Below the pieces are notes generated by a model. The model saw only the letters and a program-made list of their open reading frames with translations. It was not told the DNA's origin and searched no databases. Positions 32,201-43,858 of a stretch of 64,000 bases of DNA are shown here, piece after piece (position 1 is the stretch's first letter; every line of letters begins with the position of its first letter). Origin of the DNA: Pyricularia pennisetigena. Its lineage: Eukaryota; Ascomycota; Sordariomycetes; Magnaporthales; Pyriculariaceae. Location: positions 496,001-560,000 of the forward strand of contig NW_021940919.1 in the NCBI RefSeq assembly GCF_004337985.1, in the 5' to 3' direction. The position numbers and the translations under genes are program-made.

Positions 32201-34694
32201 AGAGCCAATCCTGTTCACGGCCTGTATTAACAACAGAAAACAATGGAATGGCCTTATCAAGGGATAATCTCTACCGCCTTCGCCTCTTTCTCTGCTAGCA
32301 AAATTCAGAGTGGTGGTAGGCAATCTACGTCCTCAAGGAGGCGGGGCAAGGATGCAATTTGCTTCTTTTGATGACCTTGCATGATACGAAAGATTTTTGA
32401 TGTCTCACCAGGTAGTGTTACCCATCTGGACCGGAGTAATTGCAAATCACGCACGAAATTACTCCGGGCGCTTTCTGTCTGTCCTCCACTGGTTGTTCTT
32501 TTCCTCTGTATGAAATCGCGTTCTGTTGCCATTTTTCAGGTCTGGCTGCTTACGCGGAAGCCCTTTCCCAGTCGTCCAGCTATAACCTCATCGTATGGCT
32601 CTGCAAGAATGATTCGCTTATAGAGGACATTTCACGAAACAAAGATAACAGGGAGCCAGGATCACTTCATGTCTACATAGCCCTCTGTAAATTTAAAAGC
32701 CTTTTCATTCCAGGATTCAATTAAGTGCCGCCACCAACTTGAGCCTTATCATATAAATCTCTCAAGATCTGTACGTTTTCATAATTTAGGGTCGTTAGTT
32801 TCACAAACCAGTGGACAGGTACTTTGCCAGTCGCGATGCAGTCGCGGGTCGTCGGACGGAATTGGTGTTAGCTTTACAGGAATGGCCACCGCGGTGTTCG
32901 GCATGGCGACCTAACCAGCAGCAGCGGCTACGAGAAAATCGAAAAACTGGATAATGACAATTTGTATAATTGTCGGCCTTTGTACTTATTGTTGTCGAGA
33001 ACTTATAATAAGGGAGGTTCTCTTTTCAGGAAAGGAATTAGGAAGTTGTTGTGAACAAAATGAAGGAAAGGATAGCAGAAAAGACTGATATCAAGAATTT
33101 TATATCAAGGTTTCTGCTATTTACTACCTAGTAATAAGTGCTTTACCGGTCATGTCCGGTGACCAGGACCAGCCGCCTACGATCGCATGAATCCTGTACT
33201 TGTGCAAGCATGATAACATCTCTACATAGTATAGCCTGTATCTCTGTAGCCTTTTAGGCATACAGATGTACTTGAGATGCGGTTATAAATGCCCATGGGA
33301 TGCTCGGCCCTGGATTTATCCCGGCAATTGCTGCTATTTCAAGACCTAGTGGGCTTGAACATATTTGCAGAGCTTGCCGAGAACATCCAAGCCTCTTCCA
33401 ATCTGGTAGAGTACGAATCTGCTAATTCTGATGAGATGGGTTGTTATTGATATGTAAAATTTCACGGCTTATAACGGCAGCGGGCCAGAACAACAATGCA
33501 AATGTGGTAACAGAATTCACTGCCTACCTAGAGACCATACTCAAATAACGTGATATGCTTACCTGTTAGAGCTATTACTACTCGATTAACTCTCAATGAG
33601 GAACCAAGCCTAGCGGGGCGGTGCTTTGGACTTCTCAATGCTGTGTGCAAAATCCAATTGACGATGAAACCATGCCTGCTCCCACGGGCTAGATGTGTAA
33701 AGTATCCATGGAAGATGTTTTCATGACTGCATAGGACAACCCAAATCTCGCTTATCCCATTGATTGCAAAGCTGCCTGCTCGGCCGAATAATTGAGTCCC
33801 AAGGGCATCACTGAGTATTGTGTGATAAGTGGACTACCGTTGTGGCGCTTACGCACAGAGGTGAGCTGATGTTCCGATCCATTTACATGCCATCAAAGCT
33901 ACAGCGCGGGAGATGGTTGAGGCTAAGTTTGAACTCAAGATTTCAGGCTTGATACGCAGCTCTCCCGGGCAGTGTTTTGTTGATGTTGACATACTACCGC
34001 CTTAGGTCCGCAAACCGAGTGGAGGAGGATCGCAAACATGTCCGAGCAAGCGGCGAGTAGTTTTGCTTAACAGTTTAGCAGCAAGTCACACCTCTCAACG
34101 GAGCAAGTCGTCAATTTGTCGACAATTTGAAGGTTGTTATGACATATTTGTCCAAAGGGGTCCTGATTCAACTCGACGATGATATCGACGTGTCGTGGCG
34201 CCTTGCTGAAAATGTTGCACGCAACGGTGTCACCGCCAGCCGGTTCGAGTGCAGGGTAGGTGCGTTTTAGTGTCTTTTTTTGTGTTCAGGGCGCAAGCAC
34301 AGCCGCATAGAATTTGTCGACCAAAATTGGTACACCATGCTCAACACCGACAGAGGTGTTTAAACATCGAAGCAAGGAATCGAGGTCGACCATGGATAAG
34401 ATGTATCAATTGCAGTCGAGTCGGAATTGTATTTAGCAAAGAGGTGCAGGATAATTCAAACAATCACGTGCAGCCTTGTCTGATTGAACCCACTTCCACT
34501 CCACTTCCGAAGTTCTGCCACAATGGCGGTCATCCATCCCTGTGTGGGGTCGAATTGGCGACGTCGCGATTATGGTTTGGGCCTGGTTACCTACCTTAAA
34601 ACACCACGTTGAAGGTGTTATCTCCTAAGCAGCACGGCCCGGCGCCCACCACAACACTTTTGAACCCTTTCTTTCTGTCGTTTGGTTGCCAATC
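29248..34694. other. 5.4-kb gene-poor region
   Basis: No supported gene. I see poly-T/(CTT)n near 29729-29758, poly-A near 30361-30374, several TGTACAGT-type palindromic words (29951, 30073, 31102-31127) and an inverted repeat ACCGG-TCATGT-CCGGT near 33147. Just upstream of SEC21 one plus frame is open for about 60 codons (34080-34260, with YLSKGVLIQLDDDIDVSWRL) and ends beside a GTAGGT donor-like site. It could be a relic exon. Confidence 0.45.
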
Positions 34695-37600
34695 ATGAAC
34701 TACGGAAAGAAGGACGAGGACGCCGAAAATGGTCTGGTCAAGGTTGACCGGACCCAGGTCTTTCAAGAAGGTAAGTGGGCGCACATAGACATAGAGCTTC
34801 CACCACCGCATTGAGAACTGGTGGTCGCCCAAGATTCGAGATATATACATACAGTTCGCTGACCATGGCCACCGCTCACCACGCCATCAGCCCGACTTTT
34901 CAACAACTCCCCGATTCAGCCTCGACAATGTCGAATCCTCCTCACCAAGATCGCCCTTCTTCTCTACACGGGCGAGAAGTTCCCCCAGAATGAAGCCACG
35001 ACTCTCTTCTTCGGTATCTCGAAGCTCTTCCAAAACAAGGATGCCAGCTTGCGCCAGATGGTTCACCTCGTCATCAAGGAGCTCGCCAGCTCTGCAGAGG
35101 ACATCATCATGGTCACCAGTACCATCATGAAGGATACCGGCGGCAGCACCGACATCATCTTCCGGCCAAACGCTATCCGGGCACTATGCCGTATTATCGA
35201 TGTATGGCAACCCAAACTTCCTACTCGGGGATGTCAGGCGATGGATCGGTAAACCTGGTTCAATGTTGCTGACAGGTCTTGTGCTCAATACATAGGCGTC
35301 GACTGTGCAATCGATCGAGCGTGTCATGAAGACCGCCATTGTGGACAAGAACCCCTCAGTTTCCTCGGCTGCCCTTGTGTCTTCGTACCATCTTCTCCCA
35401 ATTGCCAGGGACGTCGTGAGGAGATGGCAAAGTGAGACGCAAGAGGCTGCTGCCAGCACCAAGTCTTCAGGCGGCTTCTCGCTTGGCTTCTCGTCTGCCT
35501 CCAGCTCCATGCCCGTTAACAACTCGACCATGTCGCAGTACCATGCCATTGGCCTCCTCTACCAGATGCGCATGCACGATCGCATGGCCCTCGTCAAGAT
35601 GGTTCAGCAGTTTGGCGCCCCAGGCGCTGTTAAGAGCCCCGCGGCCCTTGTCATGCTCGTCCGTCTCGCCGCTCAGCTCGCAGAGGAGGACCCTCAGCTT
35701 CGCAGGCCCATGATGCAGTTGCTGGATGGGTGGTTGAGACACAAGAGCGAGATGGTCAACTTTGAGGCTGCCAAGGCCATCTGCGACATGCGGGATGTTA
35801 CCGACGCCGAGGTTTCCCAAGCAGTACACGTTCTGCAGCTCTTCCTCACCTCGCCGCGTGCCGTCACCAAGTTCGCTGCTCTGCGCATTCTCCACAACTT
35901 CGCTTCGTTCAAGCCGAATACCGTCAACGTGTGCAATCCGGACATTGAGCTTCTCATCTCCAACAGCAACCGTTCCATTGCCACTTTTGCCATCACCACT
36001 CTGCTTAAGACGGGCAACGAGGCTAGCGTCGACAGGCTTATGAAGCAGATCACTGGTTTCATGTCCGAAATCACAGATGAGTTCAAGATTACTATCGTCG
36101 AGGCTATCCGCACACTCTGCCTCAAGTTCCCCAGCAAACAAGCCGGCATGCTGGCCTTCCTCAGTGGTATCCTGCGGGACGAGGGCGGTTACGAGTTCAA
36201 GAGGGCCGTGGTCGAGAGCATGTTTGACTTGATTAAGTTTGTGCCCGACTCAAAGGAGGATGCCCTGGCGCACTTGTGCGAGTTCATCGAAGACTGCGAG
36301 TTCACTAAGCTTGCCGTCCGTATTTTGCACCTCCTAGGCCTTGAGGGTCCCAAGACGTCCCAGCCGACAAAGTACATCCGCTACATCTACAACCGCGTGG
36401 TTCTGGAGAATGCAATCGTACGCGCCGCTGCAGTCACTGCCCTTGCCAAGTTCGGTGTCGGTCAAAAGGACCCGGAGGTCAAGCGTAGTGTGCATGTGCT
36501 CCTCACCCGTTGTCTCGACGACGTCGACGATGAAGTCAGAGATCGTGCTGCGTTGAACCTCCGTCTTATGGACGAGGAGGATGCTTTGGCTGAGAAGTTT
36601 GTCAAGAACGGTATGTCCATGCTTTGAGACCACATTCCAAGTGACGAGTTTGAATGCTGACCCCTGAAACAGACAGCATGTTCTCGCTTCCGTACTTTGA
36701 GCACCAGCTTGTCATGTACGTGACTTCGGACGACAAGTCTACATTTGATTCTCCATTCGACATTTCCAAGATCCCAGTCGTCACCAGGGAACAGGCCGAT
36801 GCCGAGGACAGGACCAAGAAGCTCACGGCGACGACGCCATCACTGAAGCCCCCGAAGGTCGGTCCGACAAAGGCTGCTCCGACGGGCGCCGAGGCGGCCG
36901 CTTCTGCCACGGCGATTGCGCAGAAGTACGCGCAGGAGCTCATGCAGATCCCAGAGATGAAGGAGTTTGGCAGCGTGCTCAAGTCTTCTCCGATTGTGGA
37001 ACTCACCGAGGCAGAAACCGAGTACGTCGTCAGCGTCGTCAAGCACATTTTCAAGGAACACATTGTTCTGCAGTTCGAGGTGAAGAACACGCTGCCTTCT
37101 ACAGTTCTCGAAAACGTGTCCGTGGTCGCTACACCTTCAGATGAGGAGGAGCTCGAGGAGCTCTTCATCATCGAGGCAGAGAAGCTGCCTACGGACGAGC
37201 CAGGCAAGGTATACGTTGCATTCAAGAAGGCTTCCGGCGAGGGTTCGATGCCCATCAGCACCTTCTCCAACTCGCTCAAGTTTACCACCAAGGAGATCGA
37301 TCCGACAACCAACGAGCCCGAGGATGAAGGATACGAAGACGAGTACGAGGTTGCCGAGTTTGACTTATCAGGCAGCGACTATGTTATACCGACATTTGCT
37401 AGCAACTTCAACCACCTCTGGGAGCAGGTCGGTGCTGCTGGGGAGGAAGCAGAGGAGACGTTGCAGTTGAGTGCTATGAAGAGCATAGCAGGTAAGTTAC
37501 ACCGCGTCAACCTTTCTATAAAGCATGACTGTCTGCTTGCAATGTACAAATTCTGACGTGTCGTTTTTCTCAACCATATAGAAGCCACAGAACAGCTGTC

Positions 37601-37814
37601 CAAGGCCCTGTCGCTACAGGCGCTAGAGGGCACGGACGTGCCAGTCAATCAGACGACGCACACACTCAAGCTGCTTGGAAAGACGGTGAACGGCGGCAAG
37701 GTGGTTGCAAACGTGCGGATGGCATACTCTTCCAAATCGGGTGTCACTACAAAGATCACAGTACGCAGCGAGGAAGAAGGGGTCGCTGCTTTGGTCATTG
37801 CATCAGTCGAGTAG
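34695..37814 (+). CDS. SEC21: Coatomer subunit gamma
   Basis: Five exons: 34695-34770, 34891-35201, 35296-36610, 36673-37491 and 37582-37814, giving 917 aa, close to yeast Sec21. It is a core subunit of the COPI coat that drives Golgi-to-ER and intra-Golgi vesicle budding. It starts MNYGKKDEDAENGLVKVDRT. The adaptin-like helical-repeat trunk follows (for example ARLFNNSPIQPRQCRILLTK at the exon 1/2 junction, then TGEKFPQNEATTLFFGISKL). A hinge contains ATTPSLKPPKVGPTKAAPTG. The C-terminal appendage domain ends KITVRSEEEGVAALVIASVE. All four junctions preserve frame and conserved sequence. Confidence 0.95.
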
Positions 37815-39283
37815 AAGAGGTAGTACTTTTTTTGAGACGCATTTTTATTATTTCGTTTAGTTGTCACTTTGACAGAAAAAGTAACAGCAGGCGTTTTGCT
37901 CGTTCCGTTACAGGTTATGCAAACACTATATAAAGAGAAAGTCTAAAGTCGAGCAATGCTCCGGAAGATCGTTTTTTTTTTTTTTTGTCCTTCCGTCGGT
38001 TTAAGGATCAAAGACTCGGAAACTCTGAACCCTAAGGTCCGGGCATGTCACTCGTCTCGCGGCGGTCAATCCATCCGATTGATTGACTCTGGGCGGGTAA
38101 ATCATCGGCGGGGTTTCATTAGAAGAAGCAACCAGAAGATCTCGGAACAAATGATAGAACAAAACACAAATGCCAGCGCACATGAATCCATCGCCATGCA
38201 GCATCATCATGCATACCTGCCTAAGGTATGAACACACATGTAGGAGAAAAGTTGTTCTAATGACTAGAACCTAAAAGCACATGTCAACAAAAACCAAACT
38301 GTCAACCTGACTGACCCAGATGTCGGTCTATGGTGGCAGGAACGCTAAATAAAACAAAAAACGTGTGGGTGAGACGAGAAGGGATTAGGAACTGTAGCTT
38401 AGTATAACCACGCGACAAGATGCCAATGTGAACCTCATGGTCACAAGGAGGCCAAAGCTCGATCATTAGTGTCACTTTTGGATGGAACCAGATTCCCAGC
38501 CGACTTTAGTCTGCGTAAAATAGGCACATGAAGATGAAAGGTTCTGGAGGGTAAGGTACGGGTACGTTGAGCACGCCGTTTATTCCCGGCTGCGGTGCCG
38601 ACCGAATCAAACGGCAGTCCGGTTCCCCCTCACCCCTGTCTCTCCGCCGTACGGGGTGTCGTGGCATTTAAGACTCGCTAAGGTGTTGCGAAAAAAACCG
38701 ACAGGGGGGTGGTCAAATGACGTTACAGTTGTCGGAAGACTGGTACCAAGGAAAGGAAAGAAGGGAACAGAGGAAAAAAAAAAAGAAAGAAAAAAAAAGT
38801 CGCGCGTTGCAAATTGCAACATGTCCAGACGCGACCGCCTCCAGCAATTTGGTTCCAACAACGTTTCTACCATTTCGTTGCACATGGTAATGAGCTCCAC
38901 CTCGATTTCAGGAGAGAGCTTTGCCGCCTTGATTGAAATCTGAATTTGATCAACTAATAAGCGTCTGCATATCTCATCGGTGGCTTTTTCTTTTCTTTTT
39001 TAGTCTGCCCTCCCAAGCAGTAGGGGCTAGCTACCAGCTCACAAAAAGAAAGCTTCGTCGTTGAACGCCCAAGTCGAAGCTAGTCGCCTTTGTCCGCTAG
39101 TTTCCGCACCTGCTTCCGGCCAGGGTCCCCCGCCAAAGAAAAGTCGACGATCCCCCCCTCGACGTGCATCGCATCGACTTCTTTTTTTCGGGTTTTTATT
39201 TTCTTCAGGCTCACACCAAACCCTCAAGCTCGACAGCGACGACGGCCCATCACGAAACAGACGAGTTTAGAAAATCGCCCAAG
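37815..39283. other. Intergenic region
   Basis: 3' flank of SEC21 and promoter of the phosphotransferase. It contains A- and T-rich tracts (37973-37986, 38778-38797). No gene is supported. Confidence 0.5.
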
Positions 39284-40698
39284 ATGGTCTACGTACGTCA
39301 GGAGCAGCTCCCGGCGCTCAAGCAGTACAAGTACTCTGGGGTCGACCACTCGCTGCTGTCCAAATACGTCCTCAAGCCATTTTACACCAATGTCGTCATC
39401 AAAATCTTCCCCATGTCTATGGCACCCAACCTCATCACCCTGACCGGATTTACATTTGTCGTCGCGAACCTTCTCACCCTGCTGTGGTACAACCCCACTC
39501 TCGACCAGGACTGCCCACCTTGGGTCTACTACAGCTGGGCGCTCGGCTTGTTCTTGTACCAGACGTTTGATGCCGTCGACGGCACGCAGGCGTAAGTTCA
39601 CGGGCAAAGAATGCGGTGGGAAAGGATACCTAGAGTTGTCAAGTATGGAAAACGCTGACCAAGAGCGAAAACAAAACAGACGTCGTACCCACCAATCCGG
39701 ACCGCTCGGCGAGCTCTTTGACCATGGTGTTGACGCGGTCAACACTTCTCTCGAGGTCCTACTCTTTGCCGGTAGTCAGAACATGGGCCAGAGCTGGTAC
39801 ACTGTTGCTGTGCTCTTTTCATGTATGAAACCCCACCTGCTTCTGCCTCCAGAACCGTTTCGTTCATGGAAAGCAGACAAAAAACGAACCATATGCTGAT
39901 CCCTCTCCTTGCACAGCCCTCTTGACTTTCTACGTCCAAACCTGGGACGAGTACCACACCAAGACCCTGACGCTCGGAGTCATCAACGGGCCCGTCGAGG
40001 GCATCCTGACCATCGTCTTTGTCTTCATCCTCACAGGCTACTTCGGCGGCGCCTCGTTCTGGCAGCAACCCATGCTCCCGACCCTCGGCGTCCCATTCTT
40101 CGACTTCCTCCCCAGCTTCCTGTACAAGCTCTCCTTCACGCAGGTCTGGCTGGTACTGGGCACGCAGGTCTTGGTCTACAACACGGTCGAGTCGTGCCGC
40201 AACGTGATCAAGGCCCGTCGCGCGCAGGGCGACCGCTCCCGCTACGCGCTCGTCGGCCTACTCCCCTTCTTCGGCACCTGGGCGTGCATCCTGGCGTACT
40301 TGTACCTGCAGCCCAACATCAGGCAGGGCCACCTGGTCCCGTTCGCGCTCTTTGCCGGCATCGTCAACGCCTACTCGGTCGGTCAGATCATCACGGCCCA
40401 CCTGGTCCACCTTAAGTTCCCCTACACCAACGTCCTGACACTGCCCCTGGCCTGGGGTGTCGTCGACTCCCTCGGCCCTTGGCTGCAGTCCACCTTTGGC
40501 TTCGGCTGGCCATCGGCTCTTGGCGACGGCGTCTACCAGGTGGCCTTTATGTTCTGCCTGCTCGGCATGGCCATTGGTGTCTATGGCAGCTTCGTCGTCG
40601 ATGTCATCGTCACCATCTGCGACTACCTCGACATTTGGTGCTTGACCATCAAGCACCCTTATGTCGAGGGGCAGGAGAATGACAAGAAGACGAAATAA
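39284..40698 (+). CDS. EPT1: CDP-alcohol (ethanolamine/choline) phosphotransferase
   Basis: Three exons, 39284-39591, 39680-39822 and 39917-40698, giving 410 aa. It catalyses the last Kennedy-pathway step, transfer of phosphoethanolamine or phosphocholine from the CDP-alcohol to diacylglycerol, in the ER/Golgi membrane. The CAPT signature DG-x2-AR-x8-G-x3-D-x3-D is complete: D99, G100, A103, R104, G113, D117 and D121. The exon 1/2 junction falls at A103. About seven to ten hydrophobic segments follow, and the C-terminus is Lys-rich (ENDKKTK), consistent with ER retention. Sequence alone does not separate the EPT1 from the CPT1 substrate type. Start MVYVRQEQLPALKQYKYSGV is typical of the family. 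Confidence 0.93.
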
Positions 40699-41972
40699 AC
40701 TAAAATAGAGTTGTGTAGAGAGGGGCGGGTTTTGGAGAACAATGAGAGCAGGATAATATCATCACAATCCCCTGGTCTTCTTTTTTTTTTTTTTTTTTTG
40801 TCGTTTAATGAAGACGCGAGCGAGTAGAGTTTTGCCATGGGGCGTGTGCTGGTACACAGCACGCCTACGCAGAGCGTTTACACCCCTGCCTAAAACCCCC
40901 ATTAGGTATTACATGGAAACACACCATTGATGGTAAGGGGTAAGGAAACTGAATTAGGTATTCCGGGGGACAACGGAAGGGATCTAGGGGGTTTCCCGGT
41001 TTCGGTTTTGTTCGTCTTTTGAACTGACTCTTGCTTGGTATTCCCCGATCAAGTTTTTTAGGATTGGGTTTGGGTTCTCTGTTGTCTTTTTGTTTCTCTT
41101 TTTTTTTCACTTTTTTATTCCACTGAGATACCAAATATGCAGGTCCGATTTTGTCTTTTTCCTTTGGTTGGTATAAATTTAGACGGAAACCTTCCCGCTA
41201 ATAATGACTTTCTTCTTCACGATTGGAATTTTTAGATGTAGTAATTTGGGATGGGATGGGGACCTTTTGGCAAGAAAGATTCTTTTTATGTCTAAACTTT
41301 GAAATCCACTCGAACCGGTCTGGATGAAGTACAACGTATGATGAGGACGGCAAGTACCGGGGGGTTTGATCAGACTACCTAAAATGGTAACGAATTTGTG
41401 CCATGAAGCCCGGACCACCCTTTTACAATACTTGATCGAGAGGCAAACCAGAGAAACTCCGAGTGTTTTGAGGCGTAACCACATAACTTCATGTCTACCT
41501 GACGAAATGAATGTGCACCAAGAAGGTGGAGAGATGAAAGCGTCGGAAGAACGAACAAGGTATCCAGGAACAAAATAGAGAAAAAGAAAAGAAACAAGAA
41601 AAAAGAAAAAAAAAAGTACTACACAAGATTCCCAGATAATTGAGAAAATGAAAATTAAAAGGAACAAAAGGACGCCGATCGCTTACCCTGCTCTGCCGGA
41701 AACAGCGAGATTCCACCTGTTTTGAGCCCGAAATAATATATAAATAATAAATTCCCATGGTTGGGGACGACCAAAATATACCACTTTTAAAAGTCAATTT
41801 CTTTCCAAGTTGTGACAGCTCGTCAAGAAAAGAGGGGAAAAAAAGAGTAAAGACAAAATCCCTAACTTGAAAGTTTCAATTCAAGACGAATAGAAGCCAG
41901 AGGTCGAGTTGCTGTCCAGCAATGCCCTAATCCAGCGTTGGATTGTTTGTCGTGGGGCGTTGGGCGACGCAA
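40699..41972. other. Convergent intergenic region
   Basis: Separates the 3' ends of the phosphotransferase and the bZIP gene. It holds a poly-T run near 40782-40799 and A/T-rich sequence. The minus frame at 41179-41667 is Phe-rich low-complexity and not credible. Confidence 0.5.
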
Positions 41973-43858
41973 TTATATCAGCGTGTCGCTTCCGTTCGCA
42001 ACGCTCCGCTCGATTGCGGCGATAATGTCGCTCTCCTTGAACACGGGTCCCTGTCCGTCGCACTTGGCCAGTCCCTTAAGACTGTTGCTGATTTCGGCGA
42101 CGTCGACAAGGCCCTGCTTGTACAGGTCGTGGTTTACAATAAGATCCCACGTGGCTCCCGCATCGTACAGCCTCTCACCGTCGCTACTGAGCGAGATCCG
42201 GTGCGAAAAGGTCTTGTTGTCATGCCCAGCTAGCACGTCGCTGTAGAAGTCGGTTGGGTTGTACCTCATAGGGCCCGTCTCCAAGGGCGGCGAGCCGTGG
42301 CTGTGAGATGGAGAGCCACCCGCGCCTCCGGAGTGAGATGTCGTCGCTCGCAATATCTCGTTCTCGGTACTGATCTTCTGCAGGTCCCGCTTCAGCTTCT
42401 CGTTTTCCGTAGCGGCTTGCTGCTGCGCCGCCTCTAGGTCGGCCAGTTTGGCCTCGAGGTCCTTGACGTGACGTTCTTTGCGTTCTCGGAACGCTCGTTG
42501 GCTGTACGTCGTGGTCAGTAGCCCGTTAGCTCTCCGGCTCAATATGGCCGCATGGTTTTGTCCTACCATCGGGACGACGGGAACTTTGTGTACCAAAAGC
42601 AGGAACAACCAAAGCTAAGGGTAGAAGCAGGGGGGCATGTCAAGTCTCGGAGAGAACGACGCGGTTGTCAGACCTGAGGAGACCCATAGCTGATTATATG
42701 TGAAGGAGTTGGTGTCTCCCGAGTGTGTTTGATAATAATGCACAATGCCAGAGAAACCTGCCGCTTAAAGACACGAATGGCTTGGAGATGTAGTGCAGTG
42801 GGTGATACAAGTAAATGGGGGTATGCCATGTGTAACATTCCAACAGGCATATGTCGAGGGTACAAAGACCATGGCGGGATGATATCGGGGGTTTAAGGGG
42901 TGACTCGGATACAAAGACGCAAAAGAATGGTGACACATACGCAGCTCTGTTTTGTGCCTTCCTCTTGTTTGTGCCAAGGCCGGATTCCTCCTCCTCGGCA
43001 CTATTGGAACCAGCACCAGCGGTGTTGCTCGATGTCTTCGGAGCCAGTTGAGGTGCTCGTTGCTGCTCTGTAAACTCCTCTTTGGGTCCCTGAAGTGGTG
43101 GGGAGACGACCATACCGCCGGGGCCGCCGTTGAGGATTTGAGCAGCATGTGCATGACCGTGGATGGCGGCAGCATTAGGCGGCGTGGGTGGCGCAGGGAA
43201 GGTCTGCTGTGGGTGACGCTGCGGCGGTTGCTGTTGCGGATCAGTGTTCGGCACTTGAGGGAACGGAGCCGGCGCGTAGCTCTCAAAGGTCTGGAACTGC
43301 TGTTCGTGGGGGTTGTAATCGGTGTAAAGCTCCTGAGTGGGTATCTTCTCTTGTCAGCGATTATCAAGCAGCTAGCTGAGGTTGGGTGGTGCCTGTCAAA
43401 CAAGGGACGGGCCGCAGCCGGACCACGACACGCCATGCGGCGCAAAAGTGCGGAGAAGGCGGCATTTGCGGTTGCATAGACATGACGAAAATTTATGGCG
43501 ACTAGTTCTAGACCCATCTTCACGGTATAAGAATAGCATTGCTTGCTTCCAATGCCACCCGGCCGTGCGTGCCTTGCCTTGCTACCCTGCTTTTGGGCTA
43601 ATAAGCTTTAAGCGCAGGGCAGCTTCCTGCAGAGCACGGTCTCAAAGACAGGCCTTGAATGGAGCGAGAAAGCCACCACAGACCTGAGGATGCAAAATAT
43701 AAATAAAGAAGCAATCCTACCGGAGGCGTGGAGTTGAAATCTTCTGAAGGGCCCGAGTTGGAATGCGATGGCGTCAATGGCGGCATGCCTATGAACTGAT
43801 ATGGCTGCGCGCCAGGGAAGTAGGCGGTGGCGCCTGGATGCGTGTGATGGTATTCCAT
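41973..43858 (-). CDS. Yap-type (AP-1-like) bZIP transcription factor
   Basis: Three exons, 43721-43858, 42941-43332 and 41973-42501, giving 352 aa. The basic region KRKAQNRAAQRAFRERKERH carries the Pap1/Yap signature N-x2-A-Q-x2-F-R, which selects TTAC half-sites. A leucine-zipper coiled coil follows (LEAKLADLEAAQQQAATENE and on). The N-terminus is Pro/Gln/His-rich and disordered. The C-terminus has a conserved helical block (RLYDAGATWDLIVNH, KGLAKCDGQGPVFKE, IIAAIERSV). The introns are long for this window (388 and 439 nt), and the second splits the basic region at RAA/QRAF. Yap factors act in the nucleus in stress, metal or secondary-metabolite control; which paralogue this is I cannot tell. 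No N- and C-terminal cysteine-rich redox domains of the Yap1 type are evident. Confidence 0.85.

Noticed and set aside
41179..41667. 162-codon minus frame
   Set aside because: Phe/Ser-rich low-complexity translation from A/T tracts, overlapping the 3' flank of two genes.
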